DNA of 64,000 nt from Aestuariibaculum marinum (GTDB taxonomy: Bacteria; Bacteroidota; Bacteroidia; Flavobacteriales; Flavobacteriaceae): contig NZ_JACVXD010000011.1 of NCBI RefSeq assembly GCF_014596975.1, forward strand, positions 1-64,000, read 5' to 3'. Position 1 is the first letter of the stretch. Each line of letters starts with the position of its first letter. A model generated the notes under the pieces. That model did no database searches. It saw only the letters and a program-made list of their open reading frames with translations, and was not told the origin of the DNA. Shown here in pieces: positions 8,374 to 19,133 of the stretch. The position numbers were made by a program, and so were the translations under genes.

Positions 8374-10182
8374 ATGAAAAAACAGAAACTCTTTATTTTA
8401 TTTGTAATGTTTACCACTATTCTTACTGCTCAGTGGAAGCCAGCTGGAGATAAAATTAAAACAAAATGGGCAGAAGTTATAGATACCGATAATGTCTTAA
8501 GTGAATACCCAAGACCTATAATGCAAAGAAGTGATTGGAAAAATTTAAATGGGTTATGGAAATATAGCATAACAAAATATGGTAATGATAAGCCTAAAAT
8601 TTTTGAAGGCGATATTTTAGTGCCGTTTCCAATAGAATCTAGTTTATCAGGGGTTATGAAAACTGTGGGTTCATCGAAGGAAGTTTGGTACGAAACCAAT
8701 TTTACTGTACCAAAAAAGTGGAATGGTAAACAAATACTGTTGCATTTTGGTGCTGTCGATTGGAAAGCGGATGTTTGGATTAATGATGTTAAGGTAGGAT
8801 CGCATACAGGAGGTTATACGCCTTTCTCATTTGATATAACACCGTTTTTAGGTAATGGTTCTCAAAACTTAACGGTAAAAGTATGGGATCCTACAAATGA
8901 TGGACAACAACCTAGAGGTAAACAGGTGAAAAATCCAGACGGTATTTGGTATACACCAGTTACAGGTATTTGGCAAACCGTTTGGTTGGAACCAACGAAT
9001 ACTAAAAGTATAGAAAATATTAAAGCATTGGCTAATATAGATAATAATACAGTCAAAATAAATGCGGATGTAAAAGCAGCTTCATATGGGGATGTCATAG
9101 AGGTGACAGTTTTTGATGGAGAAAATGTAATTTCGAATGTAAAATCAGAAGCATCTCAAGATATTAATATTTCTATCCCAAATGCTAAATTATGGTCGCC
9201 AGAATCACCTTTTTTATATCGTACGAGGATTAAATTGATTAGTAGAGGAAAAGTGGTTGATGAAGTTAAGAGCTATTTTGCCATGCGAAAAATATCTTCC
9301 AAAAAGGATGAAAATGGTATTGTAAGAATGCAATTAAATAACAAGGATTATTTTCAATTTGGTCCTTTAGATCAAGGTTGGTGGCCTGATGGATTGTATA
9401 CAGCGCCTTCAGATGAAGCCTTGAAATACGACATTATAAAAACAAAGGAGTTAGGTTTTAATATGATTCGTAAACACGTAAAAGTTGAACCAGCTCGTTG
9501 GTATACACATTGTGATGAATTAGGAATTTTGGTATGGCAAGATATGCCTAATGGAGGAGTTTCTCCACAATGGCAAAGTAGAAAGTATTTTGATGGGAAA
9601 GAATTGAAAAGAACTGCTGAATCAGAACAGATTTACAGAAAAGAATGGAAAGAGATTATGGATTACTTGTATTCTTACCCTAGTATTGTAGTTTGGGTTC
9701 CATTCAATGAAGCATGGGGGCAATTTAAGACAGAGGAAATAGCAGATTGGACTAAAGCATATGATTCAAGTAGATTAGTAAATCCAGCTAGTGGAGGAAA
9801 TCATTACAGAACAGGAGATATATTGGATCTTCATCATTATCCAGGGCCAAATTTATTCTTGTATGATGCAGAGCGTGTTACGGTTTTAGGCGAATACGGA
9901 GGAATAGGACTACCTTTAGAAAATCACCTTTGGAAAACCAATAATAATTGGGGTTATGTAAAGTTTAAAAATTCAAAAGAAACTACAGATGAATATGTAA
10001 AATACGCACAACACTTAATGAAATTAATAAAACTTGGTTTTTCAGCTGCTGTTTACACCCAAACAACAGATGTAGAAGGGGAGGTCAATGGATTTATGAC
10101 TTATGATAGAAAAGTTGATAAATTGGATTTTGAAAGAGTTAATGCTATTAATAAGCAAGTTATTAAAACACTACAAAAGTAA
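8374..10182 (+). CDS. GH2 family glycoside hydrolase
   Basis: A 602-residue secreted GH2 (signal peptide ending LTAQ). A sugar-binding beta-sandwich comes first (YPRPIMQRSDWKNLNGLW to GIWQTVWLEP), then an Ig-like domain, then a TIM barrel. The acid/base is Glu446 in PFNEAWG and the nucleophile is Glu507 in LGEYGGIG. It is shorter than LacZ-type enzymes, which have extra C-terminal domains. It shares the layout of the GH2 at 56527, including the end motif TQTTDVEGEVNGFMTYDR. Retaining beta-glycosidase; galactosidase, mannosidase or glucuronidase activity cannot be told apart from sequence alone. Single gene with its own terminator. Confidence 0.9.
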   Translation: MKKQKLFILFVMFTTILTAQWKPAGDKIKTKWAEVIDTDNVLSEYPRPIMQRSDWKNLNGLWKYSITKYGNDKPKIFEGDILVPFPIESSLSGVMKTVGSSKEVWYETNFTVPKKWNGKQILLHFGAVDWKADVWINDVKVGSHTGGYTPFSFDITPFLGNGSQNLTVKVWDPTNDGQQPRGKQVKNPDGIWYTPVTGIWQTVWLEPTNTKSIENIKALANIDNNTVKINADVKAASYGDVIEVTVFDGENVISNVKSEASQDINISIPNAKLWSPESPFLYRTRIKLISRGKVVDEVKSYFAMRKISSKKDENGIVRMQLNNKDYFQFGPLDQGWWPDGLYTAPSDEALKYDIIKTKELGFNMIRKHVKVEPARWYTHCDELGILVWQDMPNGGVSPQWQSRKYFDGKELKRTAESEQIYRKEWKEIMDYLYSYPSIVVWVPFNEAWGQFKTEEIADWTKAYDSSRLVNPASGGNHYRTGDILDLHHYPGPNLFLYDAERVTVLGEYGGIGLPLENHLWKTNNNWGYVKFKNSKETTDEYVKYAQHLMKLIKLGFSAAVYTQTTDVEGEVNGFMTYDRKVDKLDFERVNAINKQVIKTLQK

Positions 10183-10204
10183 AAACAGTTACTTTTGAGA
10201 AAAT

Positions 10205-10240
10205 AAAAAAAGCCCTTTCATTTGGAAGGGCGTTTTTTTT
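10205..10240. terminator. Bidirectional intrinsic terminator
   Basis: Stem GCCCTTTC (10212-10219), loop ATTT, arm GGAAGGGC (10224-10231), flanked by an A-run and a T-run. It lies between the convergent GH2 and sensor genes. Confidence 0.9.
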
Positions 10241-10265
10241 ATGCTTTTAAGAGATTATATTTCTG

Positions 10266-13200
10266 TTAGAGTTGAGAATTTATATATTCAGAAGGTGTCA
10301 TATTGAATTGTTTTTGAAAGTTTCTACCAAAACTAGTTTGAGAATTATACCCTACCATTTCTGAAACTTCATAAATTTTGTAATTCCCTTTTTTTAGTAA
10401 TTCAGCACCTTTTTTCAATCTAGAAATATTTATAAGTTCATTTGGACTTAAGTTAGACATTTCTTTAATTTTTCTGTAAAGTGTAGATCGACTCATATTC
10501 ATTATATCGCATAAAGTGTCTACATTAAAATCAGGATTCGAAATATGTTGAGAAATTATTTCATCTAATTTATCTATAAAGGTTTCATCGGCTTTTGAAT
10601 GTGCAATACTTCTAAAATGTGCTAAGGGAGAACTAGCATAGTAGGCTAATATATTATTTCTGTTTTCTATTAAATTATTTATCTGGGTTCTTAAATGAGG
10701 TAATGAGAAAGGTTTAGGGATATAAGCATCTGCTCCAGATTCAAGGCCCTCAATTTTCGAATTTAAAGCATCTTTAGATGTTAGCATAATTACAGGAATA
10801 TGACTGGTTTCTATAGATGATTTGATGGTTTTACAAACTTCAAATCCATTCATTTCAGGTATTTTAATGTCCGTTACTATTAACTGGATATTTTTGTCTT
10901 CTACAATTTTTAAGGCATCAATGCCATTCGTAGCTTTGAAAATTTTATAATCATTACTCAAATCTTTGGCCACATAATTCAAAAGATCAATATCGTCTTC
11001 TATTAATAATATTTTAGTTTTATTATCGTTGTTATCTAAATCTGTAACGAGGTTATCGGACACATCTATAATATTAATGTCTTTTGAATTGCTATGAATT
11101 TTAAATTCCTTTTCTTGATGGATTGGAAGATTTAATATAAACGTATTCCATTGTTTTTCTTTAACTTCGAATGTTAAACTTCCATTGTGAAGTTTGGTGA
11201 GGGAGTGAGCTAACGCTAAACCAATACCGGTTCCAATTTGGGTTTTGCTTTCAGAAACCCTGAAGAAAGGACTAAAAATTTTTTCAAATAAGTGAGAAGG
11301 AATTAATTCTCCATTATTTTGAATTTTTAATACGACTGATTCTTCAGAAACACTTAATGTAATCTTAATTTTATCTTGAGAATACTTAATGGCATTTTCT
11401 ATGAGGTTACTCAGTACTTTTTTGATGGCTTCTGCATCAAGATATGCGTAAACATCCGTTGATCCTAGGTTTAGTTCACAATCTATATTTTTGTCTTTTA
11501 TAATTTCAGAAAAACGTTGATACGTGTTATTTATTAAGCTAGTAAAATTAGTTTCGATAAAGGTGAGTTTTAAATTTTCAGCTTCCGTTTTTCTAAAATC
11601 CAATAGTTGATTCACTAAATCTAAAAGTCTAGTAGTGTTTTTTTCCATTACGGAGAGGCTGTCCTTTATCTCAGAATTAATGGAATAGGTTTGTTTTAGT
11701 AGCTTATCCAATGGTACTTTAATAAGAGTTAAAGGTGTGCGTATTTCATGAGATATGTTGGTGAAAAACTCAATTTTAGCTTGATAGATTTCTTTTTCTT
11801 TAATATTGTTAAGTTCTTTAATTTTCTGATCATTTATAGACTTATTTCTTTTATGGTAATATCTTATGGTTAGATAAATAGAAAGAATAAAAAGTATTGT
11901 ATAAATAAAATAAGCTAAATTGCTTTTCCAGAAAACAGGCAGAATTTTAATTTCTAAAGGAGGTGATTCAATAGTTTGATCACTATTATAATTTAAAGAC
12001 TTAACTTTGAACTTGTAACTGCCCGCAGGTAGTTCTGTGAAAAAAACTTTATGATTGTTTTTTAAAGAAATCCATGAATCGTTAATACCTTCCATTTTAT
12101 ACCAATATTCAGTAGTTTCAGGACCAGAGAAACTTAATGCAGCAAATTCTAAACTGAATGATGATTCATTAGGTTTAAGTTGTATTTTATCAAGAAAAGT
12201 TATTGATGATTTTAATGGGGAGTTGGGAGCATTAACGATAGCTTTTTGATTGTTTATCTGTAAACCAGTAATTAAGGTTTTATAACTATTTGTATGTGTC
12301 TGGAAGTTTTTTGGATTAAAACTTATCAATCCATTTACACTGCCAAAATACATTGTTCCATCCGGAGCTTTATATGAGGAGTTGTAGTTAAATTGATCAC
12401 TTAATAATCCATTTATCTTTTTGTGGATTTTTTTAGAACCATTAAGAGGGTTAAAAGCAACTAAACCATTAGCGGTTGTAATCCATAGTTTGTTAGGATG
12501 CTCTTCTAAAACTGAATAAAATGTATTACTAGGAAAGCCATCCTTTATTGTGAATTTATTAATTTTTGTTTTAGCACTATCTAATACATTTAAGCCATTC
12601 TCAGTTGTAATCCAAATATTGTTTTTACTATCCTGAAATAGTCCGTTAATACAATTATTACTAAGGCTAAATTGTGTGTCGTTTTCTTGATGATAACGTC
12701 CGCCTTGTTTTGTGTGTGGATTATAGTAAAATAAGCCACTGGTATTTGTTCCCGCCCATAGAATACCTTTGTTATCTTCCAGGAAAGTAGTGTAAAAATT
12801 GTTTTTAGGAATTCCTTCAATTGGAATAAAATCACCTGATTTTTTGTCAAAATATTGTATTGCAGACCCTGTAATTAGAATAATTTTATTGGTTTTTGTT
12901 TTGTAGATTGAATAAATAAAATTATCAAGTAAATTGTTTGGGCCTCCAGTGTTAAAGTTTGTTTTTATTTTATCAGTATTAATATCTAAAACATCTAACC
13001 CATGATCAAAGGAACCTATCCACACTTCATCATCAATAGGTAAAAGACCATGAATATTATAGTGAGATAGGATCCCTCCTTTGCTTTTAGCTGTATAATT
13101 TGTAAACACTCCTGTTTTAGGGTTAAATTTGTTTAAACCAGCATCTTCAGTTCCTATCCATAAATTTCCATATTTATCCGAATGAATTTCTCTAATTGCA

Positions 13201-14234
13201 TTACCGCTAATTGAGTTTTGAGAAGGATTTGGGAAATACTTTTTAAAGATGCTATACTGTGGCGTATAATAATTTAAACCACCAAAATAGGAGCCTGCCC
13301 AAACACCTCCTTGATCATCAATCGTTAAGCAATAAATGGCATTATCAGATAAACTATATGGGGTATTGTAATCTTTAACTAAGTTTATACAATGGTGGGT
13401 AATTAAATTATAAATGTAAATTCCAGTTTCTGTAGCAATCCATAGCTCTTCATTTCCATTTAAGACAAAATCTCTTACATATAGGGAGTTTTTTAAATTA
13501 GGTAATCTATTTTTTACTAGTTTTTTTTTGTTTGTATCAAAAACTAAAACGCCATGGTTAGTTGTTCCTACTAGTAGCGTATTTTCATTTAGACTAAAAA
13601 TTTTGGTTATTCTAAAAGGAGTCTTTGAATCTTCTTTTACATTCAGTAGATATGTTTTAAACGAATTGTTTGCTTTAACATATTTATGTAATTTAGTTGA
13701 GGAAGTCACCCATATTTCATTAGTTTTAGATTTAGCAATTGAAGTCGCATGAAAATTATCATGAGAAGAAAATATATGTGTTTCTTTGGTGTTAGGATTA
13801 TATTTATGGACTTCCGAAGAAGCTATAAACCATAAATTACCGGACATATCATTTTCTATTCTTTCTATTGATTTACCATTTGTTTCTTCTATAAAGTCAA
13901 AATTTTCTTGTCGTTCATTATAACAGAATAAGCCATTATTAGTACCAACCCATAATGTATTATTAAATTCGTGTAAAGCTCCAATACTGTTTCCTTGTAT
14001 GCTTTTAGAATCTTCAGGGTTATTTTGAAAAAGTTTAAAAGAGTATCCATCGAATCTATTAAGTCCATTTTTTGTTCCAAACCACATAAAACCATTTTTA
14101 TCTTGTATAGAACTTAAGATCGTATTATGAGATAAGCCATCTTCAACTTTGTAATGTTTAAAATAATATTCCTGACATTCTATTCCGAAAGCGCTTAACA
14201 GAGTAATATATAAAGTAATTATTCCTTTTTTCAA
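10266..14234 (-). CDS. Hybrid two-component system (HTCS) sensor/regulator
   Basis: A 1322-residue one-protein signalling system, the standard PUL activator of Bacteroidota. After a signal peptide (residues 1-20), two-component regulator propeller repeats (for example NGFMWFGTKNGLNRFDGYSF) form the periplasmic sensor. A Y_Y_Y domain follows at about 690-755 and a membrane helix at about 770-790. The kinase carries the H-box FFTNISHEIRTPLTLI, N-box NLIENAIKYS and G-box GTGIGLALAHSL. A receiver domain has its phosphorylated Asp in LIVTDIKIPEMNG. The C-terminus is an AraC-type HTH (STLYRKIKEMSNLSPNELI). It probably binds an oligosaccharide of the target polymer and activates the SusC/D and enzyme genes. 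Divergent from the epimerase gene. Confidence 0.95.
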   Translation of the reverse strand: MKKGIITLYITLLSAFGIECQEYYFKHYKVEDGLSHNTILSSIQDKNGFMWFGTKNGLNRFDGYSFKLFQNNPEDSKSIQGNSIGALHEFNNTLWVGTNNGLFCYNERQENFDFIEETNGKSIERIENDMSGNLWFIASSEVHKYNPNTKETHIFSSHDNFHATSIAKSKTNEIWVTSSTKLHKYVKANNSFKTYLLNVKEDSKTPFRITKIFSLNENTLLVGTTNHGVLVFDTNKKKLVKNRLPNLKNSLYVRDFVLNGNEELWIATETGIYIYNLITHHCINLVKDYNTPYSLSDNAIYCLTIDDQGGVWAGSYFGGLNYYTPQYSIFKKYFPNPSQNSISGNAIREIHSDKYGNLWIGTEDAGLNKFNPKTGVFTNYTAKSKGGILSHYNIHGLLPIDDEVWIGSFDHGLDVLDINTDKIKTNFNTGGPNNLLDNFIYSIYKTKTNKIILITGSAIQYFDKKSGDFIPIEGIPKNNFYTTFLEDNKGILWAGTNTSGLFYYNPHTKQGGRYHQENDTQFSLSNNCINGLFQDSKNNIWITTENGLNVLDSAKTKINKFTIKDGFPSNTFYSVLEEHPNKLWITTANGLVAFNPLNGSKKIHKKINGLLSDQFNYNSSYKAPDGTMYFGSVNGLISFNPKNFQTHTNSYKTLITGLQINNQKAIVNAPNSPLKSSITFLDKIQLKPNESSFSLEFAALSFSGPETTEYWYKMEGINDSWISLKNNHKVFFTELPAGSYKFKVKSLNYNSDQTIESPPLEIKILPVFWKSNLAYFIYTILFILSIYLTIRYYHKRNKSINDQKIKELNNIKEKEIYQAKIEFFTNISHEIRTPLTLIKVPLDKLLKQTYSINSEIKDSLSVMEKNTTRLLDLVNQLLDFRKTEAENLKLTFIETNFTSLINNTYQRFSEIIKDKNIDCELNLGSTDVYAYLDAEAIKKVLSNLIENAIKYSQDKIKITLSVSEESVVLKIQNNGELIPSHLFEKIFSPFFRVSESKTQIGTGIGLALAHSLTKLHNGSLTFEVKEKQWNTFILNLPIHQEKEFKIHSNSKDINIIDVSDNLVTDLDNNDNKTKILLIEDDIDLLNYVAKDLSNDYKIFKATNGIDALKIVEDKNIQLIVTDIKIPEMNGFEVCKTIKSSIETSHIPVIMLTSKDALNSKIEGLESGADAYIPKPFSLPHLRTQINNLIENRNNILAYYASSPLAHFRSIAHSKADETFIDKLDEIISQHISNPDFNVDTLCDIMNMSRSTLYRKIKEMSNLSPNELINISRLKKGAELLKKGNYKIYEVSEMVGYNSQTSFGRNFQKQFNMTPSEYINSQL

Positions 14235-14496
14235 ACTTTTAAATTTTTTCGAAATATAAGAATTTAGGATTCAACAAATAATTTTTTTCTTCAACATTAT
14301 TGTTCAAAAGTGTTAATTATTGATTCAGAATGCAGATTAAGAACAGAACTAAAGAATTTATGCAACAAATGAATGGTTAAAATTGTATTAAAAAACATTT
14401 TATTTGAAAGGCTATCAATTGCGCTGTATTGTGAAATGAAATGTTGCAATGGATATTAGCTGCCAACTAACCAAACCAAATTAAGAAATTAGACTA

Positions 14497-15681
14497 ATGA
14501 AAAAAACAAAAATTAAAGTTAATGTATTGTTGATTTTGTTAACAATTTTAGTTTTTTCGTCCTGTAAGGAAGAAACTAAAAAAAATGTTGATGCCAATAT
14601 AAAAGTAGAAGACACAAAAAAAATCAACTTATTAGATTCAAAAGGTTTTGATACAATTGTTAAAGGAAAAAAAGTAAAGTTATACTGGCTTGAGAAAAAT
14701 GATGTCAAGTTAGCTATTACAAATTATGGAGGGCGATTTGTTGGGCTTTGGGTTCCTGATAAAAATGGAGAATTGGTTGATGTAAATATTGGACTAAAAA
14801 GTGTAAAAGACTATATAGAAAGTACAGAACCTTATTTTGGAGCAACGATTGGTAGGGTAGGAAATCGAATAGCAAAAGGGAAGTTTAGTTTGGAAGGTAA
14901 AGAGTATTCTATACCAACAAATAATGGAATGAATGCCTTACATGGTGGTTATAATGGGTTTCAAGATGAGGTATGGGAGGCTAAACAGTTAAATGCTTAT
15001 ACTCTCGAACTTAATTACACCTCTATTGATATGGAGGAAGGTTTTCCAGGTAATTTGAAAGTGAAAGTGACTTATTCTTTAACAGATTCTAACGCTGTAA
15101 AGATGGAATATCAAGCTACAACAGATAAACCAACAGTCGTTAATTTAACAAACCATGCTTTTTTTAATTTAAATGGAGAAGGTAGTGGAACAATTTTAAA
15201 TCATTCTTTACAAATTTATTCAAATACATTTACTCCAGTAGATTCTGGGCTTATTCCAACAGGAGAATTAAAGGAGGTTATGGGTAGTTCTTTTGATTTC
15301 ATGAATCCTCATACTATAGGTGAGCGTATTGATGACAAGAACAAGCAGCTGGAGTATGGCGTGGGATATGACCACAATTACGTACTTAATGGCACCCAAA
15401 AGAAAGGTATGAATCATGCAGCTACTGTTATTGGTGATAAATCTGGAATTAAAATGGATGTTTATACTCTAGAGCCAGGGATACAATTTTACAGTGGTAA
15501 TTTTATGGAATCTAAAAATGTTCTCAAATCTGGAGTTAAAGATGATTTTAGGACAGCTTTTTGTTTAGAAACACAACACTTTCCAGATGCTCCTAATCAC
15601 CCAAATTTTCCTTCAATAATTTTAAATCCAGAAGAAAAATATCAGACTGTGTCTGTTTATGAATTTTCAATTCAAAAATAG
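14497..15681 (+). CDS. Aldose 1-epimerase, lipoprotein
   Basis: A 394-residue galactose-mutarotase-like protein that interconverts alpha and beta anomers of free sugars. The signal peptide ends in lipobox FSSC, so it is a membrane lipoprotein facing the periplasm or outside. Motifs: GATIGRVGNRIAKGKF, the His in HGGYNGF, the His in NLTNHAFFNLNGEGSG, and the catalytic Glu in FCLETQHFPDAPNHPNFPS. It is slightly longer than cytoplasmic GalM because of the leader. Placed between the HTCS and SusC genes, it would supply the right anomer of released sugars to the importer or catabolism. The exact sugar is unknown. Confidence 0.9.
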   Translation: MKKTKIKVNVLLILLTILVFSSCKEETKKNVDANIKVEDTKKINLLDSKGFDTIVKGKKVKLYWLEKNDVKLAITNYGGRFVGLWVPDKNGELVDVNIGLKSVKDYIESTEPYFGATIGRVGNRIAKGKFSLEGKEYSIPTNNGMNALHGGYNGFQDEVWEAKQLNAYTLELNYTSIDMEEGFPGNLKVKVTYSLTDSNAVKMEYQATTDKPTVVNLTNHAFFNLNGEGSGTILNHSLQIYSNTFTPVDSGLIPTGELKEVMGSSFDFMNPHTIGERIDDKNKQLEYGVGYDHNYVLNGTQKKGMNHAATVIGDKSGIKMDVYTLEPGIQFYSGNFMESKNVLKSGVKDDFRTAFCLETQHFPDAPNHPNFPSIILNPEEKYQTVSVYEFSIQK

Positions 15682-15891
15682 TATGTACTTCATTTTAGCT
15701 GGTTAATTACAAATTAATTTGTATTAAACCAAAGGAGTAGTATTAATTAAAATAGTTTATAAAGAGAATCAATAACTATAAATATAACGTGTATGAAATA
15801 AGATGAAACCAAAATCACAAAAATTAAATAGATTTACCATTTTTAATTTTCTGATTGAACTAGAAATTAACTAAACTAAACAAACTAAATT

Positions 15892-18800
15892 ATGAAAAAA
15901 AATATTGTCAGGGAGAGTTTAATTCCAATAACCATGGATTCTTCTCTTGATCTATATCTTTTTAGAATAAATCTAAAAAGAAGACTTTTACCATTTTTAT
16001 TTTTATTGTCACTATTTAGCACTCAGGCATACACAAACTCAAATTCTTTCAAAAGCGAGCTAACAGTGAGTGAAATTTTAGGTGATGAAGAAACGCTAAC
16101 AACACCCCTGCAGCAGATTGAAATTAAAGGTCAAGTTTTGGCTGCTTTAGACAATGCTCCTTTACCCGGAGCAAGTATTCTTGAAAAAGGTACTAAAAAT
16201 GGTGCGGTAACTGATTTTGATGGAAATTTCACTATAAAAGTTACGAATGAAAATGCCGTTTTAGTTGTTTCCTATATGGGGTATACAGCACAAGAGGTTC
16301 CTATAAAAGGAAAGTCAAAATTAGAAATCGTTTTATCTGAGGCGGCAGATAGTTTAGATGAAGTTGTTGTGGTAGGATTTGGAGAGCAGAAGAAAATATC
16401 GTTAACTGGAGCAGTTAGTACTGTAGATTTGGAAGATATAAAAGTAAATCCTACTTCAAGTGTATCAAATGCCCTTATTGGAAATGTCCCTGGAATTATG
16501 GGTATGATCCAATCAGGTCAGCCTGGAAAGAACATTTCTGAATTCTGGATTCGTGGAATATCTACTTTTGGGGGAGGTAGCAATCCTTTGGTACTTGTAG
16601 ATAATATTGAACGAGATATAAATGAATTGAACATAGAGGATATTAAAACGTTTACAGTGTTAAAGGATGCGGCAGAAACCGCTATGTATGGTTCTAGAGG
16701 AGCAAATGGGGTTATATTAATTACCACTAAAAGAGGTAGTGCAGGCAAAATAAAAATTAATTTTAAAGATGAATTCATCTACAATACGCGAACCATTACT
16801 CCTGACTTTGTAGATGGTTTAACGTATGCTAATTTATTAAACGAAGCACGTATCACACGTAATGAAGCTCCAATTTATCAGCCTGAAGAATTGGAGATTT
16901 TGCGTTTAGGTCTGGATCCTGATTTGTATCCAAATGTAGATTGGAAGGATTTACTACTTAGAGATGGGGCCATGACATATCGCGCTAATTTGAATATGAG
17001 TGGAGGGGGACCAACTTCTAGATATTTTGTTTCGGGTAGTTATGTGAACGAAGGTGGTATGTATGAAGTTGATAAATCATTAAAAGATGATTATAATACC
17101 AATGCAAATTACAAACGCTGGAATTATCGACTTAATGCCGATTTTGATATAACTCCAACAACTGTGGCTAAAGTAGGAGTAGCAGGTTCTCTTAGTAAGA
17201 GAAATAGTCCAGGACTTGGTGATGCCGATTTTTGGGGCGCGCTATTTGGTTATTCTCCTATTCGAACACCTGTTCTTTATTCTAATGGCTATGTGCCTGC
17301 AGTAGGAACAGGAAATCAGACAAATCCTTGGGTCATGGCTACTCAAACAGGGTTTAATGAGAACTGGGTAAATAAAGTACAAACAAATATTACCGTAGAG
17401 CAAAATTTTGACTTTATAACCAAAGGACTTCGTATGAGAGGAATAGTGGGCTACGATATTCAAAATAGAAATAATATACAACGTCGAAAATGGCCAGAAC
17501 AATGGCGAGCTGCTCGAGCTCGTGATGCCAATGGCGATTTGGTGTTTACGCATATTTCTAACCCAAGTGAATTGACTCAGTCTAGTAATTCTTCGGGGAA
17601 CAGACTTGAGTTTTATGATCTAATGGTTAATTATAACCGCAGTTTTGGTAAACACCATGTTGGTGGAGCTATGCGTTTTACCCGTGATGCATTTGTACAA
17701 ACAGTTGCTCTGGGTAGTGATATAAAAAATGGTATTTCCAGACGAAATCAGGCATTAGCTGGACGTATACTTTATGACTGGAAAAATAAATATTTTGTAA
17801 ACTTTAATTTTGGATATACTGGTTCAGAAAACTTTGCTCCAGGAGAGCAGTACGGTTTTTTTCCCGCTATCTCAGGTGCTTGGAATATTGCAGCAGAGCA
17901 ATTCGTTAAGGAAAATGTGAGTTGGCTTAAGTTGTTTAAAATTAGATATTCATATGGTAAAGCAGGAAACGATCAGTTAGCTGGGGGAGAGCGTTTCCCA
18001 TATTTATACACGATTTCAGAGCTTAATGGCGGTGGTTATCAGTGGGCTGATTTTGGTTCTGATAGATCATACAATGGTATGATATATTCTCAAGTAGCCT
18101 CTTCTAACGTTACTTGGGAGGTTGCTACTAAACAAAACCTCGGTTTTGACATAAGATTTAAAGGTATTACAGCTAATTTAGATTTGTTTAATGAAGAGCG
18201 TACAGGTATTTACATGCAAAGGAATTTTTTACCTGATATGGTCGGGTTAGAAAGTACGCCCAGAGCTAATGTAGGAATTGTGAAATCACGTGGTCTTGAT
18301 GGTCGTCTATTATATCAGAAACAGTTAGGAGAGTTTATCGTAACGGCAAGAAGTAATATTACTTATAGTAAGAATGAAATTGTAGAACGCGATGAAGAAA
18401 ATAATGTATATGCTTATCAAAATGAAGAAGGTTATCGTGTAAATCAATCCAGAGGCTTAATAGCTTTAGGTCTTTTTAAAGATTACGATGATATTCGAAA
18501 CAGTCCTACACAAAATTTTGGAGAATACCAACCAGGAGATATTAAATATAAAGACGTAAATGGAGATGGTGTTATTAATGATGGTGATCGGGTGGCCATT
18601 GGTGCAACAAGACGTCCTAATCTGATATATGGAATGGGAGCTTCTGCTACCTGGAAAGGATTTAGTCTTGGAGTTCATTTTCAAGGAGCAGGTAAGTCTA
18701 CTTTCCCTATTTATGGAAAAACAGTCCAAGCATTTCGTGAAGGAGAGTGGGGGCAGGTTATGAAAGGAGTTATGGGCGATAATCGCTGGATTTCTGCTGA

Positions 18801-19125
18801 TATTTCAGGAGACCCGTCTACAGAAGACCCTAATGCTTCTTATCCTAGACTGAGTTTTGGGGATAATCGTAATAACTTTAGAGAATCAACATTCTGGTTA
18901 AGAGATGGTAGGTATCTTCGCCTAAAGACGTTAGATTTTGGTTATAAATTACCCAATAGTTTGACTAACCGAATAGGTATTAACACTGTTAGATTGTATG
19001 TGGTTGGAACTAATTTAATTACATGGTCGAAGTTTAAACTTTGGGACCCGGAGTTGGCAACACCTCGAGGGGAAGGTTATCCTCCAGCCAAATCTATAAC
19101 CTTAGGAATTAGTCTTAATCTGTAA
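15892..19125 (+). CDS. susC: SusC-like TonB-dependent outer-membrane importer
   Basis: A 1077-residue outer-membrane oligosaccharide transporter. A long leader (the hydrophobic part is RLLPFLFLLSLFSTQA; a second ATG at residue 15 is a possible start) is followed by a carboxypeptidase-regulatory-like domain (IKGQVLAALDNAPLPGASI). Next come the SusC signature DEVVVVGFGEQKKISLTGAV, the plug (VLKDAAETAMYGSRGANGVI) and the 22-strand barrel, ending RLYVVGTNLITWSKFKLWDPE to LGISLNL. It pairs with SusD 8 bp downstream; together they form the lid-and-barrel importer. It is the only SusC in the window, so one import complex seems to serve the whole locus. Confidence 0.95.
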   Translation: MKKNIVRESLIPITMDSSLDLYLFRINLKRRLLPFLFLLSLFSTQAYTNSNSFKSELTVSEILGDEETLTTPLQQIEIKGQVLAALDNAPLPGASILEKGTKNGAVTDFDGNFTIKVTNENAVLVVSYMGYTAQEVPIKGKSKLEIVLSEAADSLDEVVVVGFGEQKKISLTGAVSTVDLEDIKVNPTSSVSNALIGNVPGIMGMIQSGQPGKNISEFWIRGISTFGGGSNPLVLVDNIERDINELNIEDIKTFTVLKDAAETAMYGSRGANGVILITTKRGSAGKIKINFKDEFIYNTRTITPDFVDGLTYANLLNEARITRNEAPIYQPEELEILRLGLDPDLYPNVDWKDLLLRDGAMTYRANLNMSGGGPTSRYFVSGSYVNEGGMYEVDKSLKDDYNTNANYKRWNYRLNADFDITPTTVAKVGVAGSLSKRNSPGLGDADFWGALFGYSPIRTPVLYSNGYVPAVGTGNQTNPWVMATQTGFNENWVNKVQTNITVEQNFDFITKGLRMRGIVGYDIQNRNNIQRRKWPEQWRAARARDANGDLVFTHISNPSELTQSSNSSGNRLEFYDLMVNYNRSFGKHHVGGAMRFTRDAFVQTVALGSDIKNGISRRNQALAGRILYDWKNKYFVNFNFGYTGSENFAPGEQYGFFPAISGAWNIAAEQFVKENVSWLKLFKIRYSYGKAGNDQLAGGERFPYLYTISELNGGGYQWADFGSDRSYNGMIYSQVASSNVTWEVATKQNLGFDIRFKGITANLDLFNEERTGIYMQRNFLPDMVGLESTPRANVGIVKSRGLDGRLLYQKQLGEFIVTARSNITYSKNEIVERDEENNVYAYQNEEGYRVNQSRGLIALGLFKDYDDIRNSPTQNFGEYQPGDIKYKDVNGDGVINDGDRVAIGATRRPNLIYGMGASATWKGFSLGVHFQGAGKSTFPIYGKTVQAFREGEWGQVMKGVMGDNRWISADISGDPSTEDPNASYPRLSFGDNRNNFRESTFWLRDGRYLRLKTLDFGYKLPNSLTNRIGINTVRLYVVGTNLITWSKFKLWDPELATPRGEGYPPAKSITLGISLNL

Positions 19126-19133
19126 ATTGAAAA

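Noticed and set aside
12590..14095. Several 60-90 residue frames on both strands within the sensor gene
   Set aside because: They overlap a clearly coding 1322-residue HTCS gene in other frames and lack recognisable protein features.
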